Positions 19,993 to 30,207 of a stretch of DNA of 64,000 nt are shown piece by piece. Below the pieces are notes generated by a model. That model made no database searches and was not told the DNA's origin. It saw only the letters and a program-made list of their open reading frames with translations. The position numbers were made by a program, and so were the translations under genes. How positions within the stretch are numbered: the stretch's first letter is position 1; the number at the start of each line of letters is the position of its first letter. Source of the DNA: Proteus vulgaris. GTDB taxonomy: Bacteria > Pseudomonadota > Gammaproteobacteria > Enterobacterales > Enterobacteriaceae. Where the stretch lies: contig NZ_CP090064.1 in the NCBI RefSeq assembly GCF_023100685.1, forward strand, positions 1,116,001 through 1,180,000. Reading direction: 5' to 3'.

Positions 19993-21423
19993 TTAAGGTT
20001 GGTAAACACCTACCCCTAATTCATCTTCTTTACGAGTACGTGCAATGACGGATTCTGGTGATTCATGGATACGTAAATCCATTTGATCTTCCGTTCTAAC
20101 CACTTTACCACGTAGGGAGTTGGCATAAACGTCCACAATCTCAACATCAACGAACTTACCAATCATATCCGGTGTACCTTCAAAGTTAACCACTCGGTTA
20201 TTTTCAGTACGACCAGAAAGCTCCATCACATTTTTACGTGAAGGGCCTTCAACAAGAATACGTTGCACACTGTTTAGCATCGCTCGGCTAAAGTTCATGG
20301 CTTGTTGATTGATACGTTGTTGTAGCAGATATAAACGCTGTTTCTTTTCATCTTCACTAACGTCATCAGGTAAGTCAGCGGCTGGCGTACCGGGACGAGC
20401 GGAATAGATGAAACTAAAGCTCATATCAAAATTAACATCTGCAATTAATTGCATCGTTTTTTCAAAGTCGTCTTGTGTTTCACCTGGGAAACCGATGATA
20501 AAGTCTGAGCTTATCAGAATACCAGGACGCGCTTTGCGTAATTTGCGAATGATGCTCTTATATTCAAGTGCCGTATGGTTACGCTTCATTAATGTTAGAA
20601 TGCGGTCAGAACCACTTTGCACTGGTAAGTGTAAATAGCTGACTAATTCTGGTGTATCTTCATAAACTGCAACAATATCGTCAGTAAATTCGATAGGGTG
20701 GCTAGTAGTAAAGCGAACGCGGTCAATACCATCAATTGCTGCCACTAAGCGAATTAATTCAGCAAAGCTACAGATTTGACCATCAAAAGTGGCGCCACGA
20801 TAGGCATTAACGTTTTGACCTAACAGGTTTACTTCGCGCACACCTTGTGCAGCTAATTGAGCAATTTCAAATAGCACATCATCACAAGGACGGCTAACTT
20901 CTTCACCGCGAGTGTAAGGAACTACGCAGAAAGAGCAGTATTTGTTACAGCCTTCCATGATAGAAACAAAAGCGGAAGGGCCATCAGCACGAGGCTCTGG
21001 CAGACGGTCAAATTTTTCGATTTCAGGGAAGCTGATATCGACAACTGGGCTTTTAGTACCTTTAACCTGGTTAATCATTTCAGGTAAGCGGTGTAAGGTT
21101 TGTGGTCCGAAGATAATATCGACACACTGCGCACGTTGACGAATGTATTCACCTTCTTGAGAGGCAACACAACCGCCAACGCCAATGATAATATCGGGTT
21201 TATTATCTTTAAAATATTTCCAACGTCCTAACTGATGAAAGACTTTTTCTTGTGCTTTCTCACGGATAGAACAGGTATTTAGCAGTAGAATGTCCGCATC
21301 TTCGGCGACATCGGTTAACTGATAACCGTGGGTGCTTTCGAGTAGGTCTGCCATTTTGGATGAATCGTACTCATTCATCTGACAGCCCCAAGTTTTAATG
21401 TACAGTTTTTTTATCGTCGACAT
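19993..21423 (-). CDS. miaB: tRNA-2-methylthio-N6-dimethylallyladenosine synthase MiaB
   Basis: Radical SAM enzyme that adds a methylthio group to i6A37 of tRNAs reading UNN codons. The 476 residues carry the N-terminal MTTase domain cysteines ([30 protein letters not shown]), the radical SAM motif [20 protein letters not shown] and a C-terminal TRAM domain ending near residue 445. Both iron-sulfur cluster sites are intact. First gene of the miaB-ybeZ-ybeY-corC-lnt unit; ubiF is divergent 200 bp away. Confidence 0.98.
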   Translation of the reverse strand: MSTIKKLYIKTWGCQMNEYDSSKMADLLESTHGYQLTDVAEDADILLLNTCSIREKAQEKVFHQLGRWKYFKDNKPDIIIGVGGCVASQEGEYIRQRAQCVDIIFGPQTLHRLPEMINQVKGTKSPVVDISFPEIEKFDRLPEPRADGPSAFVSIMEGCNKYCSFCVVPYTRGEEVSRPCDDVLFEIAQLAAQGVREVNLLGQNVNAYRGATFDGQICSFAELIRLVAAIDGIDRVRFTTSHPIEFTDDIVAVYEDTPELVSYLHLPVQSGSDRILTLMKRNHTALEYKSIIRKLRKARPGILISSDFIIGFPGETQDDFEKTMQLIADVNFDMSFSFIYSARPGTPAADLPDDVSEDEKKQRLYLLQQRINQQAMNFSRAMLNSVQRILVEGPSRKNVMELSGRTENNRVVNFEGTPDMIGKFVDVEIVDVYANSLRGKVVRTEDQMDLRIHESPESVIARTRKEDELGVGVYQP

Positions 21424-21631
21424 TGTGTAAATCCGGTATTTTCAGTGAGACAATAGCTAATCACTGGAAAACGTTGCGTGTAATAAGCCAATAAGGCGGT
21501 TATTGTAGTCATTTGTGTGGTCAGTGACTAGAGTAAGTCGGCGCTAATTCTTTATGGCGTTTAGTTTAATCAAAATAAACAGAAACAGCGCTTACCTATT
21601 ATTTAAAGTAATGAGTTATGACATAACAATG

Positions 21632-22816
21632 ATGAGTAATGTAAAAAACGATTTTGATGCAATCATCGCGGGTGGCGGGATGATTGGCGCTGCTGTTGCA
21701 ATTGGGCTGGCGCAAGAAGGATTGCGTGTCGCAATGATTGAACGACAGTCTCCAGCACCTTTTGATGCGTCATCTCATCCTGATATCCGTATTTCTGCGA
21801 TTAGCTGTGCGTCCGTTAGTCTATTAAAACAACTAGGTGCATGGCAACATGTTTTGGCTATGCGTTCTGCGCCTTATCTCACTCTTGAAACATGGGAAGA
21901 AGAAAACGCTCATGTTGTTTTTGATGCAAAAAGCTTAGGATTGCCCGAATTGGGGTATATGGTTGAAAACCGTATTTTGCAATTAGCGCTTTGGCAAGAA
22001 GCTGAACGTTATAGCAATATCACTTTATTATGCCCAAACAGTCTAAGTAAAATGATCTATTTAGATGATAAATGGAAGGTAACACTTTCTGATGGCAGTG
22101 AAGTGACCACAAATTTAGTGGTGGGTGCCGATGGTGCGAATTCTCAAGTACGCCAATTTGCAGGTATTGGTAGCAATGGCTGGCAATATCGCCAATCTTG
22201 TATGTTGATTACAGTAAAAACAGAATTACCACCAGAAAAGGGAACATGGCAACGTTTTTACCCTTCTGGGCCTCGTGCTTATTTACCGCTTTTTGATAAT
22301 TGGGCTTGTTTGGTTTGGTATGACTCACCTGATCGAATTAGAAAACTGCAAAACATGTCGATGATGCAGTTAGAAAAAGAAATTCAACATGCTTTTCCTG
22401 AGCGATTAGGTAAAGCGACACCTATTGCAGCCGGTTCATTCCCATTAACGCGTCAACATGCAAGCCGTTATGTTGATAAAGGGATTATTTTGTTGGGAGA
22501 TGCGGCTCATACCATCAATCCTTTAGCGGGGCAGGGCGTCAATTTAGGTTACCGTGATGTGGATTGTTTCTTAGACTTAGTGGCTGATGCCAAAAAACAT
22601 TTTGAACCTTGGGATTCAATGGCGTTATTGAAGAAATATCAGCGTCGACGTATGCCTGATAACTTAGTGATGCAAGCGGGAATGGATGTTTTTTATCACG
22701 CCTTTAGTCACCAATTACCGGGATTAAAAGTTGTTAGAAATATCGGTCTTTTAGTAGCTCAACATGCAGGTAAGGCTAAAGAAGCGGCGCTACGTTATGC
22801 ATTAGGCATTAAGTGA
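21632..22816 (+). CDS. ubiF: 2-octaprenyl-3-methyl-6-methoxy-1,4-benzoquinol hydroxylase
   Basis: FAD monooxygenase that hydroxylates C6 in ubiquinone biosynthesis. The 394 residues show the FAD dinucleotide motif AGGGMIGAAVAIGLA (about 13-27), the UbiH/F signature LVVGADGANSQVRQFAGI and the second FAD motif ILLGDAAHTINPLAGQGVNLG. The start is uncertain: in-frame ATGs at 21554, 21611, 21629 and 21632 lack a strong ribosome site. 21632 gives a length close to E. coli UbiF (391). In E. coli the tRNA cluster follows directly; here frmBAR intervenes. Confidence 0.93.
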   Translation: MSNVKNDFDAIIAGGGMIGAAVAIGLAQEGLRVAMIERQSPAPFDASSHPDIRISAISCASVSLLKQLGAWQHVLAMRSAPYLTLETWEEENAHVVFDAKSLGLPELGYMVENRILQLALWQEAERYSNITLLCPNSLSKMIYLDDKWKVTLSDGSEVTTNLVVGADGANSQVRQFAGIGSNGWQYRQSCMLITVKTELPPEKGTWQRFYPSGPRAYLPLFDNWACLVWYDSPDRIRKLQNMSMMQLEKEIQHAFPERLGKATPIAAGSFPLTRQHASRYVDKGIILLGDAAHTINPLAGQGVNLGYRDVDCFLDLVADAKKHFEPWDSMALLKKYQRRRMPDNLVMQAGMDVFYHAFSHQLPGLKVVRNIGLLVAQHAGKAKEAALRYALGIK

Positions 22817-22869
22817 TTTAAGTAATAAAGTAATGCGATGTTCTCCCTAAAGAGATCATCGCATTATCG

Positions 22870-23700
22870 CTAAGCGTTTAAGTGCTTTGCATGAAAGGCA
22901 ATATGTTCGCCAATAAAACTTGCCACAAAATAGTAACTGTGATCGTACCCTTGATGTAAATTCAATTGATAAGGGAACTGTTTTTTGTCACAAACTTGCG
23001 CATATAATTCAGGTTTAAGCTGTTCTTGATAGAACGGATCATCAAGCCCGACATCAACACGCATAGGTAATACACTTTCTGCTTGGTTAATTAATTCAAC
23101 CGCATCATATTGTTTCCACTGTGCCACATCATTCCCTAAATAGGCGCTAAACGCCTTTTTACCCCAAGGAACAATAGAGGGTGACACTATAGGAGAAAAT
23201 GCCGACACGCTGCGATAGCGGGCTGAATTTCGTAAGGCAATCGTTAAGGCGCCATGTCCTCCCATTGAATGTCCGCTAATTGCGCGTTTATCCGTGACAG
23301 GAAAGTGTGTTTCAATCAGTGTCGGTAGCTCATCAACAATATAGTCATACATCTTGTAATGTTCATTCCAAGGCGATTGGGTGGCATTAAGATAAAAGCC
23401 TGCACCTTGCCCTAGATCATAAGCACTATCATCAGCGACATTTTCACCACGAGGACTGGTATCTGGCACAACTAAAATAATGCTATGTTGTGCTGCAAAT
23501 TGTTGAGCACCAGCTTTAGTAATAAAATTTTGTTCATTACAAGTTAAACCTGATAACCAATATAAAACAGGGTATTTTTGCCCTTCTTCCATCGGAGGAA
23601 GATAGATGGCAAATTTCATCTCACAACTTAACGCCTTTGATGTATGTTGATAAACTTCTTGCCAACCACCAAAACAGGCGTGACGTTCAATCCTTTCCAT
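22870..23700 (-). CDS. frmB: S-formylglutathione hydrolase
   Basis: Hydrolyses S-formylglutathione to formate and glutathione, the second step of glutathione-dependent formaldehyde removal. The 276 residues are an esterase D-family alpha/beta hydrolase: nucleophile in SGHSMGGHGALTIAL, catalytic Asp in GLDDPFYQEQ and His in HQGYDHSYYF. The start at 23700 (MERIERHACFGG) has AAAGGAG upstream; a longer frame from 23727 overlaps that site. It is the last gene of frmRAB. Confidence 0.95.
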   Translation of the reverse strand: MERIERHACFGGWQEVYQHTSKALSCEMKFAIYLPPMEEGQKYPVLYWLSGLTCNEQNFITKAGAQQFAAQHSIILVVPDTSPRGENVADDSAYDLGQGAGFYLNATQSPWNEHYKMYDYIVDELPTLIETHFPVTDKRAISGHSMGGHGALTIALRNSARYRSVSAFSPIVSPSIVPWGKKAFSAYLGNDVAQWKQYDAVELINQAESVLPMRVDVGLDDPFYQEQLKPELYAQVCDKKQFPYQLNLHQGYDHSYYFVASFIGEHIAFHAKHLNA

Positions 23701-23754
23701 TTTGACTCCTTTAAAAAACAAAGACAAACCGATGAGACATAGGTTTGAGGATGA

Positions 23755-24885
<1,131 letters not shown>

Positions 24886-24888
24886 TTA

Positions 24889-25164
24889 TTAACGCAGGTA
24901 AGTGCGGATAAGTGAAATGGCATCATTAACGGAATTTTTTTGATCTTCAGGAGAAGCGACAGCATCCATTAGACCTTCACGTAAATGACTTTCGAGTACA
25001 CCTGCCATTAGGCCATTGATAGCGCCCCGAATGGCAGCAATTTGTTGTAATACCTGACCGCATTCATTTTCATTTTCAAGAGCAGTTTCTAATGCAAGAA
25101 GTTGCCCTTTGATTTTTCTCACGCGAGTTAACGCGGCTTTTTTTTCTGCTGGTGAGTGTGGCAT
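24889..25164 (-). CDS. frmR: Formaldehyde-sensing repressor FrmR
   Basis: CsoR/RcnR-family tetrameric repressor that releases DNA when formaldehyde cross-links its sensor residues. The 91-residue all-helical protein keeps the sensing residues at the same positions as E. coli FrmR: Pro2, Cys35 and His60. Start MPHSPAEKKAAL is typical. It leads frmRAB and is preceded by a palindromic operator at 25180-25201, so it should repress its own operon. Confidence 0.96.
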   Translation of the reverse strand: MPHSPAEKKAALTRVRKIKGQLLALETALENENECGQVLQQIAAIRGAINGLMAGVLESHLREGLMDAVASPEDQKNSVNDAISLIRTYLR

Positions 25165-25179
25165 ATATAATCCTTAAAT

Positions 25180-25201
25180 ATACTATAGGGGAGTATAGTA
25201 T
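25180..25201 (-). promoter_or_regulatory. Predicted FrmR operator
   Basis: Half-sites ATACTATA and TATAGTAT flank GGGGAG. This AT-arm/G-tract/AT-arm layout is the binding pattern of the CsoR/RcnR/FrmR family. It sits 15 bp ahead of the frmR start codon. Confidence 0.8.
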
Positions 25202-25402
25202 TTGAGTGAATATATGTACAGAGAGATCAAAAAGGCTTGGAAAAATAAAGATGGAATTAAAAAAATCGTTTTGAATGCAGGAAAGTAAAGAGAAGTACAA
25301 AGGGGGAAATTGTGTTTGGGGAAAATAGGATCGCAGAAACAAAAAAGACCCGCTATTGCGAGTCTTAATCGTTGATTTCGTGATAAACACGTTAATAATC
25401 AA
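25202..25402. other. Region between frmR operator and tRNA operon
   Basis: Holds upstream frm promoter DNA and, at 25341-25370, the terminator of the tRNA operon. No gene seen. Confidence 0.5.
25341..25367 (-). terminator. Terminator of the tRNA operon
   Basis: On the minus strand AAGACTCGC-AATA-GCGGGTCTT is followed by a T run, 36 bp past the last tRNA-Leu gene. Confidence 0.8.
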
Positions 25403-25487
25403 TGGTGCGGAAGGCGAGACTTGAACTCGCACACCTTGCGGCGCCAGAACCTAAATCTGGTGCGTCTACCAATTTCGCCACTCCCGC
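25403..25487 (-). tRNA. tRNA-Leu (anticodon UAG), second copy
   Basis: 85 bases with encoded CCA, a long variable arm and anticodon TAG in the loop context ATTTAGGT. It is nearly identical to the copy at 25933-26017; the acceptor 3' strand reads CTTCCGC instead of CTCCCGC, giving one G-U wobble pair in the acceptor stem. It lies behind an internal terminator (25500-25523), where E. coli has glnX. Confidence 0.95.
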
Positions 25488-25499
25488 AACAACTTGGAG

Positions 25500-25523
25500 A
25501 AAAAAAGACTCGCTTTGCGAGTC
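25500..25523 (-). terminator. Terminator inside the tRNA cluster
   Basis: On the minus strand GACTCGC-AAA-GCGAGTC followed by TTTTTTT, between the third tRNA-Gln and the last tRNA-Leu. It is as strong as the operon-end terminator and shares its stem sequence, suggesting that the last tRNA arose by a duplication that carried a terminator copy. Confidence 0.8.
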
Positions 25524-25537
25524 TCTCTTTCAAAATA

Positions 25538-25612
25538 TGGCTGGGATACCAGGATTCGAACCTGGGAATGCCAGGATCAAAACCTGGTGCCTTACCGCTT
25601 GGCGATATCCCA
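25538..25612 (-). tRNA. tRNA-Gln (anticodon UUG), third copy
   Basis: 75 bases with encoded CCA, standard cloverleaf, anticodon loop TTTTGAT. In the E. coli cluster this position (glnV) carries a CUG anticodon; here it is UUG like its two sisters. Confidence 0.95.
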
Positions 25613-25617
25613 AAAAA

Positions 25618-25694
25618 TGGTGGCTATGACGGGATTCGAACCTGTGACCCCAACATTATGAGTGTTGTGCTCTAACCAGCTGAGCTACATAGCC
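25618..25694 (-). tRNA. metU: tRNA-Met (elongator, CAU), second copy
   Basis: 77 bases with encoded CCA; anticodon loop CTCATAA, acceptor GGCTATG/CATAGCC. Sequence matches E. coli metT/metU type and the copy at 26026-26102. The symbol is by synteny. Confidence 0.95.
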
Positions 25695-25714
25695 ATATTG
25701 AATCTAGCGAAAGA

Positions 25715-25789
25715 TGGCTGGGATACCAGGATTCGAACCTGGGAATGCCAGGATCAAAACCTGGTGCCTTACCGCTTGGCGATATCCCA
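25715..25789 (-). tRNA. glnW: tRNA-Gln (anticodon UUG), second copy
   Basis: 75 bases with encoded CCA, identical to the other two Gln genes in the parts compared, anticodon TTG. The symbol is by position relative to E. coli metT-leuW-glnU-glnW-metU. Confidence 0.95.
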
Positions 25790-25830
25790 TCCGCTAATTC
25801 AATTGTCAACACACTAATTTATCAGAAATA

Positions 25831-25905
25831 TGGCTGGGATACCAGGATTCGAACCTGGGAATGCCAGGATCAAAACCTGGTGCCTTACCGCTTGGCGATA
25901 TCCCA
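25831..25905 (-). tRNA. glnU: tRNA-Gln (anticodon UUG), first copy
   Basis: 75 bases with encoded CCA, anticodon loop TTTTGAT, acceptor TGGGATA/TATCCCA. Third gene of the tRNA operon. Confidence 0.95.
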
Positions 25906-25932
25906 ACTGATAAATTCTTGACGAGGTTAAAA

Positions 25933-26017
25933 TGGTGCGGGAGGCGAGACTTGAACTCGCACACCTTGCGGCGCCAGAACCTAAATCTGGTGCGTCTACC
26001 AATTTCGCCACTCCCGC
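25933..26017 (-). tRNA. leuW: tRNA-Leu (anticodon UAG), first copy
   Basis: 85 bases with encoded CCA and a fully paired acceptor GCGGGAG/CTCCCGC, long variable arm, anticodon TAG. Same gene and position as E. coli leuW, second in the operon. Confidence 0.96.
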
Positions 26018-26025
26018 AAAAAAGA

Positions 26026-26102
26026 TGGTGGCTATGACGGGATTCGAACCTGTGACCCCAACATTATGAGTGTTGTGCTCTAACCAGCTGAGCTACATAG
26101 CC
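26026..26102 (-). tRNA. metT: tRNA-Met (elongator, CAU), first copy
   Basis: 77 bases with encoded CCA, anticodon CAT. First gene of the seven-tRNA operon, about 40 bp from the promoter. Confidence 0.96.
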
Positions 26103-26141
26103 ATCTTTTTTTGCATAACCTTCGTCGGCGTTGCGGGGCGC

Positions 26142-26170
26142 ATTATGCGTATTACAGACAAATCCGTCAA
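26142..26170 (-). promoter_or_regulatory. Promoter of the tRNA operon
   Basis: On the minus strand TTGACG, a 17-bp spacer and CATAAT, followed by the GC-rich discriminator GCGCCCCGC. The discriminator is the hallmark of stringently controlled stable-RNA promoters. Confidence 0.85.
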
Positions 26171-26514
26171 CTGCTTTTTGCATTAATTTTCGAGAAACGT
26201 GTCCGTTTGCTCGATGGTTAATCATTTTGTCGAAAAAAGATCCAAAAAACAACCTTGTTGATAAAAAATATACTCAAAAATAAGAGAGTGTAAAGTGTGA
26301 ATAAAAAGAAAAAACAAAGCAGTAAGAAGAGAGGAGATGAATAAACACTATTAAAATGTAGAGATAAAAAGGTATAAAAAAAGAAATGTAGTGAGAAAAT
26401 CACGCAACATTTCTTTTTCTTAATCTATTACTGTTTGAAATTTAGACTCATTTTTCTATTTAACTAAGAAAAAGTATGTATTTAACTCAAAAAGTATAAT
26501 TTATCAGCAATAAC
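26171..26514. other. Intergenic region between tRNA operon and nagC
   Basis: AT-rich, purine-biased stretch. It holds upstream tRNA promoter DNA and the nagC-side terminator at 26376-26418. No gene seen. Confidence 0.55.
26376..26418 (-). terminator. Terminator of the nagBAC operon
   Basis: AAAAAGAAATGT and ACATTTCTTTTT are perfect inverted arms around a nested GTGA/TCAC hairpin. T runs follow on both strands, so it can stop transcription from either side. It lies about 100 bp past the nagC stop. Confidence 0.75.
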
Positions 26515-27753
26515 TTACTTTTCTAATAGCTGTTGAAGCAATTCTCCGTTAAGCATTGCTCGTTTAGTTAATGCAAAAGCCCCTATTGCAGAACGATGAT
26601 CAAGCTCTGATGTGACTACAGGAAGCTCTTCTCTAAATTCTTTTAAGACTTGCGTATTAATACAACTTTGAATGGACGGTAGCAAAATTTCAGCAGCTTC
26701 GGTTAATTCACCCGCTAAGACAACTTTTTGTGGGTTAAATAAGTTAATTGCGATCGCAATGGCTTTACCCAAATGTAGGCCAACTTGTTTAATTGTTTCC
26801 ACCGCTAATGGATCATTTTTAACTGCCGCATGACAGATATCTTGGATTTGACATTGTGTCGATGATAAATATTGACTTGGGTAGCCTTGCTCTAATTGAT
26901 AGCGTACTTTGGCTTCAATTGCTGTATTGGATGCAATTGTTTCTAAACAGCCAAAATTACCACAATGACAACGCTCGCCTAGAGGGTCTATTTGAATATG
27001 GCCAATTTCCCCAAGGTTACCGCGCTGATTGAGGAGAATTTTATTATTAATAATAACCCCGGCACCCGCACCACGGTGAATCCGCACTAATAGCGAATCT
27101 TCACAATCTCTGGTAGCACCAAAATAGTTTTCAGCTAATGCGAGGCTTCGAATATCATGACCAGCATAACATGGAAGGCTAAAGCGTTTTTCAAGACTGT
27201 TTACTAAAGCCCAATTATCCACTTTCATATGAGGCATATAGCGAACAACGCCTTTATTGGGATCAACAAGGCCGGGTAAGATGACAGAAATTGAAATCAG
27301 CTCACGAATACGACGTTGATTTTGTTTAATAAAATCATCAATTGCATTAATAAGCAGAGCTTCAACTTCATTTTGTGTGCTCTGTTCTATGGGATAGTGT
27401 TGCTCAATAATGACCTTACCACTCAGATCATAGAGTGCGACAGTCGCATCATTGCGTCCTAGTCGCACACTGACGGTATTAAAATTACGGTGTTCAACAA
27501 TGATGGAAATCGCACGGCGTCCACCTGTTGATGCTTGTTGGTCAACTTCTTTAATCAGTCCACGTTCAAGCAACTGACGAGTAATTTTAGTCACACTGGC
27601 AGGTGCTAGTTGGCTTTGTTCGGCTATTTGGATACGGGAAATGGGCCCGTGTTGATCAATCAGTCGATACACAATCGCACTGTTAAGTTGTTTAACAAGA
27701 TCGATATTGCCAATTTGCGTTTCAGTGTTGTTATGACTCATCAGCATATACAT
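26515..27753 (-). CDS. nagC: N-acetylglucosamine repressor NagC
   Basis: ROK-family transcription factor that represses nag, chb and chitoporin genes until GlcNAc-6-phosphate binds. The 412 residues have an N-terminal winged helix-turn-helix (about 20-75; ISRIQIAEQSQLAPASVTK), the ROK sugar-binding core and the zinc motif CHCGNFGCLE. It is near-identical in layout to E. coli NagC (406). It starts 3 bp after nagA; ATGs at 27753, 27747 and 27741 are all possible. Predicted NagC boxes are seen near nagE and chiP in this window. Confidence 0.97.
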   Translation of the reverse strand: MYMLMSHNNTETQIGNIDLVKQLNSAIVYRLIDQHGPISRIQIAEQSQLAPASVTKITRQLLERGLIKEVDQQASTGGRRAISIIVEHRNFNTVSVRLGRNDATVALYDLSGKVIIEQHYPIEQSTQNEVEALLINAIDDFIKQNQRRIRELISISVILPGLVDPNKGVVRYMPHMKVDNWALVNSLEKRFSLPCYAGHDIRSLALAENYFGATRDCEDSLLVRIHRGAGAGVIINNKILLNQRGNLGEIGHIQIDPLGERCHCGNFGCLETIASNTAIEAKVRYQLEQGYPSQYLSSTQCQIQDICHAAVKNDPLAVETIKQVGLHLGKAIAIAINLFNPQKVVLAGELTEAAEILLPSIQSCINTQVLKEFREELPVVTSELDHRSAIGAFALTKRAMLNGELLQQLLEK

Positions 27754-27756
27754 CCA

Positions 27757-28920
27757 TTAGTTATCAGTTATTTCAATACCATTGACAAATGTTGTGCAAA
27801 GGTTGAAGTCCTTGTCAAAAGAAGCGAGATTAGCAATTTTTCCTGCTTCAATTGTACCGAGTTCTTTTTCTATCCCAATCGCACGAGCGGGATAAAGTGT
27901 AGCCATTCGTAATGTTTCATCTAATGGAATACCTACATGAATCACGCTATTTTTAATCGCGCCAATCATGGTAAGTGATGATCCACTTAATGTGCCATCA
28001 GCATCGACACACAATCCATTACGATAATATATGGTTTTTCCTGCAAAAACGAAGCTATCCATCTCATTTTTATTAGGATCAAGCCCCGCAGGCGCAGTTG
28101 CATCTGTGACTAATAGTAATTTATCGCCTTTTAAACGTTTACTATTGCGAATATTAGCCCATGAAACATGCATACCATCAGCAATAATACCTGCATAAAC
28201 CTCAGGTGTATCATAAATAGCGCCAACAAGGCCAGGGCCTCTGCCTGTAATATAAGGCATTGCATTATAAAGATGGGTCGATAATGAAATTCCATTACGG
28301 AATCCTTTACGAGCTTCTTCATAAGTCGAATTGGAATGGCCTGCCGAAACAATGATACCTGCTTTGATTAATTGACGAACATACTTTTCATCAACCATTT
28401 CTGGTGCAAGGGTGATTTTAGCGATGACATCAGCGTTATCGCACAAATAGCTAATCATCTGAGCACTTGGTTGACGAATAAATTGCGGATCATGTGTCCC
28501 TTTTTTAATCACATTGATGTAAGGGCCTTCTAAGTGTAATCCCAGTACTTTGTTTTCATGTTTTTTCATGTAGGCGCGAGTTGCTTCGATGCCTATCTTC
28601 ATCAATTCATCAGAACAGGTAATTAGTGTTGGTAAATAACTGGTACAGCCTAAACGCTCATTTGCTTTTTGCATGATTTCTAGCGTTTCAACGGTGACAT
28701 TTTCTGGTGTGTCATTAAATTGCACGCCACCACAACCATTAACTTGTAAATCGATAAAACCGGGAGAGACAATTGCACCTTTCATATCACGAACAGTGAT
28801 ATCTTTTGGCAGTTGATCCTGTGGGCAAACCTGCTCAATACGGGAGCCGTTAATAATAATGGCGTGATTTTCTAAACGGTCGTAACCTGTATAAATAACA
28901 GCATTTGTTAAGGCAAACAT
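27757..28920 (-). CDS. nagA: N-acetylglucosamine-6-phosphate deacetylase
   Basis: Removes acetate from GlcNAc-6-P, giving glucosamine-6-P. The 387 residues are an amidohydrolase: metal and substrate motifs [50 protein letters not shown] and the catalytic Asp in [10 protein letters not shown]. Located between nagB and nagC; a hairpin with downstream T run lies in the 126-bp nagB-nagA gap. Confidence 0.97.
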   Translation of the reverse strand: MFALTNAVIYTGYDRLENHAIIINGSRIEQVCPQDQLPKDITVRDMKGAIVSPGFIDLQVNGCGGVQFNDTPENVTVETLEIMQKANERLGCTSYLPTLITCSDELMKIGIEATRAYMKKHENKVLGLHLEGPYINVIKKGTHDPQFIRQPSAQMISYLCDNADVIAKITLAPEMVDEKYVRQLIKAGIIVSAGHSNSTYEEARKGFRNGISLSTHLYNAMPYITGRGPGLVGAIYDTPEVYAGIIADGMHVSWANIRNSKRLKGDKLLLVTDATAPAGLDPNKNEMDSFVFAGKTIYYRNGLCVDADGTLSGSSLTMIGAIKNSVIHVGIPLDETLRMATLYPARAIGIEKELGTIEAGKIANLASFDKDFNLCTTFVNGIEITDN

Positions 28921-28953
28921 ACCTTTGTCTCCTGATAAGGGAAGTCAATCTAA

Positions 28954-28988
28954 AAAAAGCCGATATCAGCCAGTAAATTCTGGCTGAT
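28954..28988 (-). terminator. Intercistronic hairpin between nagB and nagA
   Basis: ATCAGCCAG-N6-CTGGCTGAT is a perfect 9-bp stem. On the minus strand it is followed within six bases by seven T residues. It looks like a partial terminator or a processing site separating nagB from nagAC expression. Confidence 0.6.
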
Positions 28989-29046
28989 AAGTAAGAGAGC
29001 TTAGCCTTTTCCACTACTTAATCAGTAGGTACTTATTTTACTAAAC

Positions 29047-29853
29047 TTAGTCTTGGTATTTTTGACACTCTTGCGCTTCAATTTGTTGGAAATAACGCAA
29101 TGTTTTAACTCGTAATTCCATTGTGGCAGGATCATCACACACTATAATTGCTTTTGGATGAAGCTGGACACAGGAAATTGTCCATAAATGGTTAACTGCA
29201 CCTTCGGTGGCGGCATGCACAGCCTGCGCTTTATTAAAACCTGTTGCCAAAATCATTAATTCTTCAGCGTCTAATAATGTGCCTACACCGACAGTTAGTG
29301 CGTATTTAGGAACATGATTAACATTATTGTCGAAGAAACGTGAATTTGCTAAACGGGTGTCTTCGGTGAGCGTTTTCATACGAGTGCGTGAAGAGAGTGA
29401 TGACGCAGGTTCATTAAATGCAATGTGACCGTCGTTACCTACACCGCCCATAAACAGATTGATTTTGCCATAAGACTTTATTTTAGCCTCATAACGTGCA
29501 CATTCTGCTTGTGGATCTTCTGCGTTGCCGTTTAATAAATTGATATTTTCATCTTTAATATCAATATGATTAAAGAAGTTTTCATACATAAATGTACGAT
29601 AACTTTGTGAATGATCTGATGGAATACCAACATATTCATCCATATTGAATGTCACAACGTGTTGAAAACTGACTTTTCCAGCACGGTGCAATTCAATTAA
29701 CTCTTTATATGTCGCCAATGGCGTGCCACCAGTTGGTAAACCAAGCACGAAAGGGCGATCTGCGGTTGGATTAAATGCGTTGATCTTTTCAACGATGTAA
29801 TTTGCAGACCACTTACCAACTTGTTTTGCCGTGGATAGGGGGATTAACCTCAT
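29047..29853 (-). CDS. nagB: Glucosamine-6-phosphate deaminase
   Basis: Converts glucosamine-6-P to fructose-6-P and ammonia, feeding amino sugars to glycolysis. The 268 residues show the active-site segments [29 protein letters not shown] and the C-terminal allosteric region ending CQKYQD. First gene of nagBAC, divergent from nagE across a 354-bp control region. Confidence 0.97.
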   Translation of the reverse strand: MRLIPLSTAKQVGKWSANYIVEKINAFNPTADRPFVLGLPTGGTPLATYKELIELHRAGKVSFQHVVTFNMDEYVGIPSDHSQSYRTFMYENFFNHIDIKDENINLLNGNAEDPQAECARYEAKIKSYGKINLFMGGVGNDGHIAFNEPASSLSSRTRMKTLTEDTRLANSRFFDNNVNHVPKYALTVGVGTLLDAEELMILATGFNKAQAVHAATEGAVNHLWTISCVQLHPKAIIVCDDPATMELRVKTLRYFQQIEAQECQKYQD

Positions 29854-30051
29854 AGTAACCTCTTAGAAAAAAGACAAATCTGATAATTCAGGAACATGTT
29901 ATTTCATTGTGTGATTATCAGTGGCTCATCTATAACACGAATTTCTTTTCATTTTTAGTCGATGACTCAATTGTCCCGCCAAAAGATATTTTTAATCATA
30001 AAATAAGCTTTCTGACTTAGCCAGCATTTCAGCTAAAAAATATACGATATT

Positions 30052-30067
30052 GGTGACTTCAATCACA
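30052..30067. promoter_or_regulatory. Predicted CRP binding site
   Basis: GGTGA-CTTCAA-TCACA matches the TGTGA-N6-TCACA consensus at nine of ten defined positions. Located centrally between nagB and nagE, as in E. coli. Confidence 0.7.
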
Positions 30068-30079
30068 AATTATGACTAA

Positions 30080-30100
30080 TTAATTTGCGATACGAAATAA
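30080..30100. promoter_or_regulatory. Predicted NagC operator
   Basis: Arms TTAATTT and GAAATAA flank GCGATAC, fitting the TTATTT...CGAAATAA style of NagC/Mlc boxes. It lies about 110 bp ahead of nagE. Confidence 0.65.
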
Positions 30101-30207
30101 TTTTTTTAGACTGAAAATGGAATTAAATAATTAGCTCATCAATTTTTTTATAAAATATGAATGAGTATGAATAAGATCCCGTATAGGGGCTATCCAAGGG
30201 GGAGTTT

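Larger units (their letters stand above)
29854..30207. other. nagB/nagE divergent control region
   Basis: Contains a strong CRP-type site (30052-30067) and a NagC-type palindrome (30080-30100). In E. coli the same region is looped by NagC bound at two sites; a second site near nagB is likely but was not clear by eye. Confidence 0.65.

Noticed and set aside
25403..25487. tRNA-Leu second copy as a pseudogene
   Set aside because: Its only noticed difference is one G-U wobble in the acceptor stem; cloverleaf, anticodon and CCA are intact.
25402..26252. Several open frames across the tRNA cluster
   Set aside because: They are translations of tRNA sequence repeated between copies, not genes.
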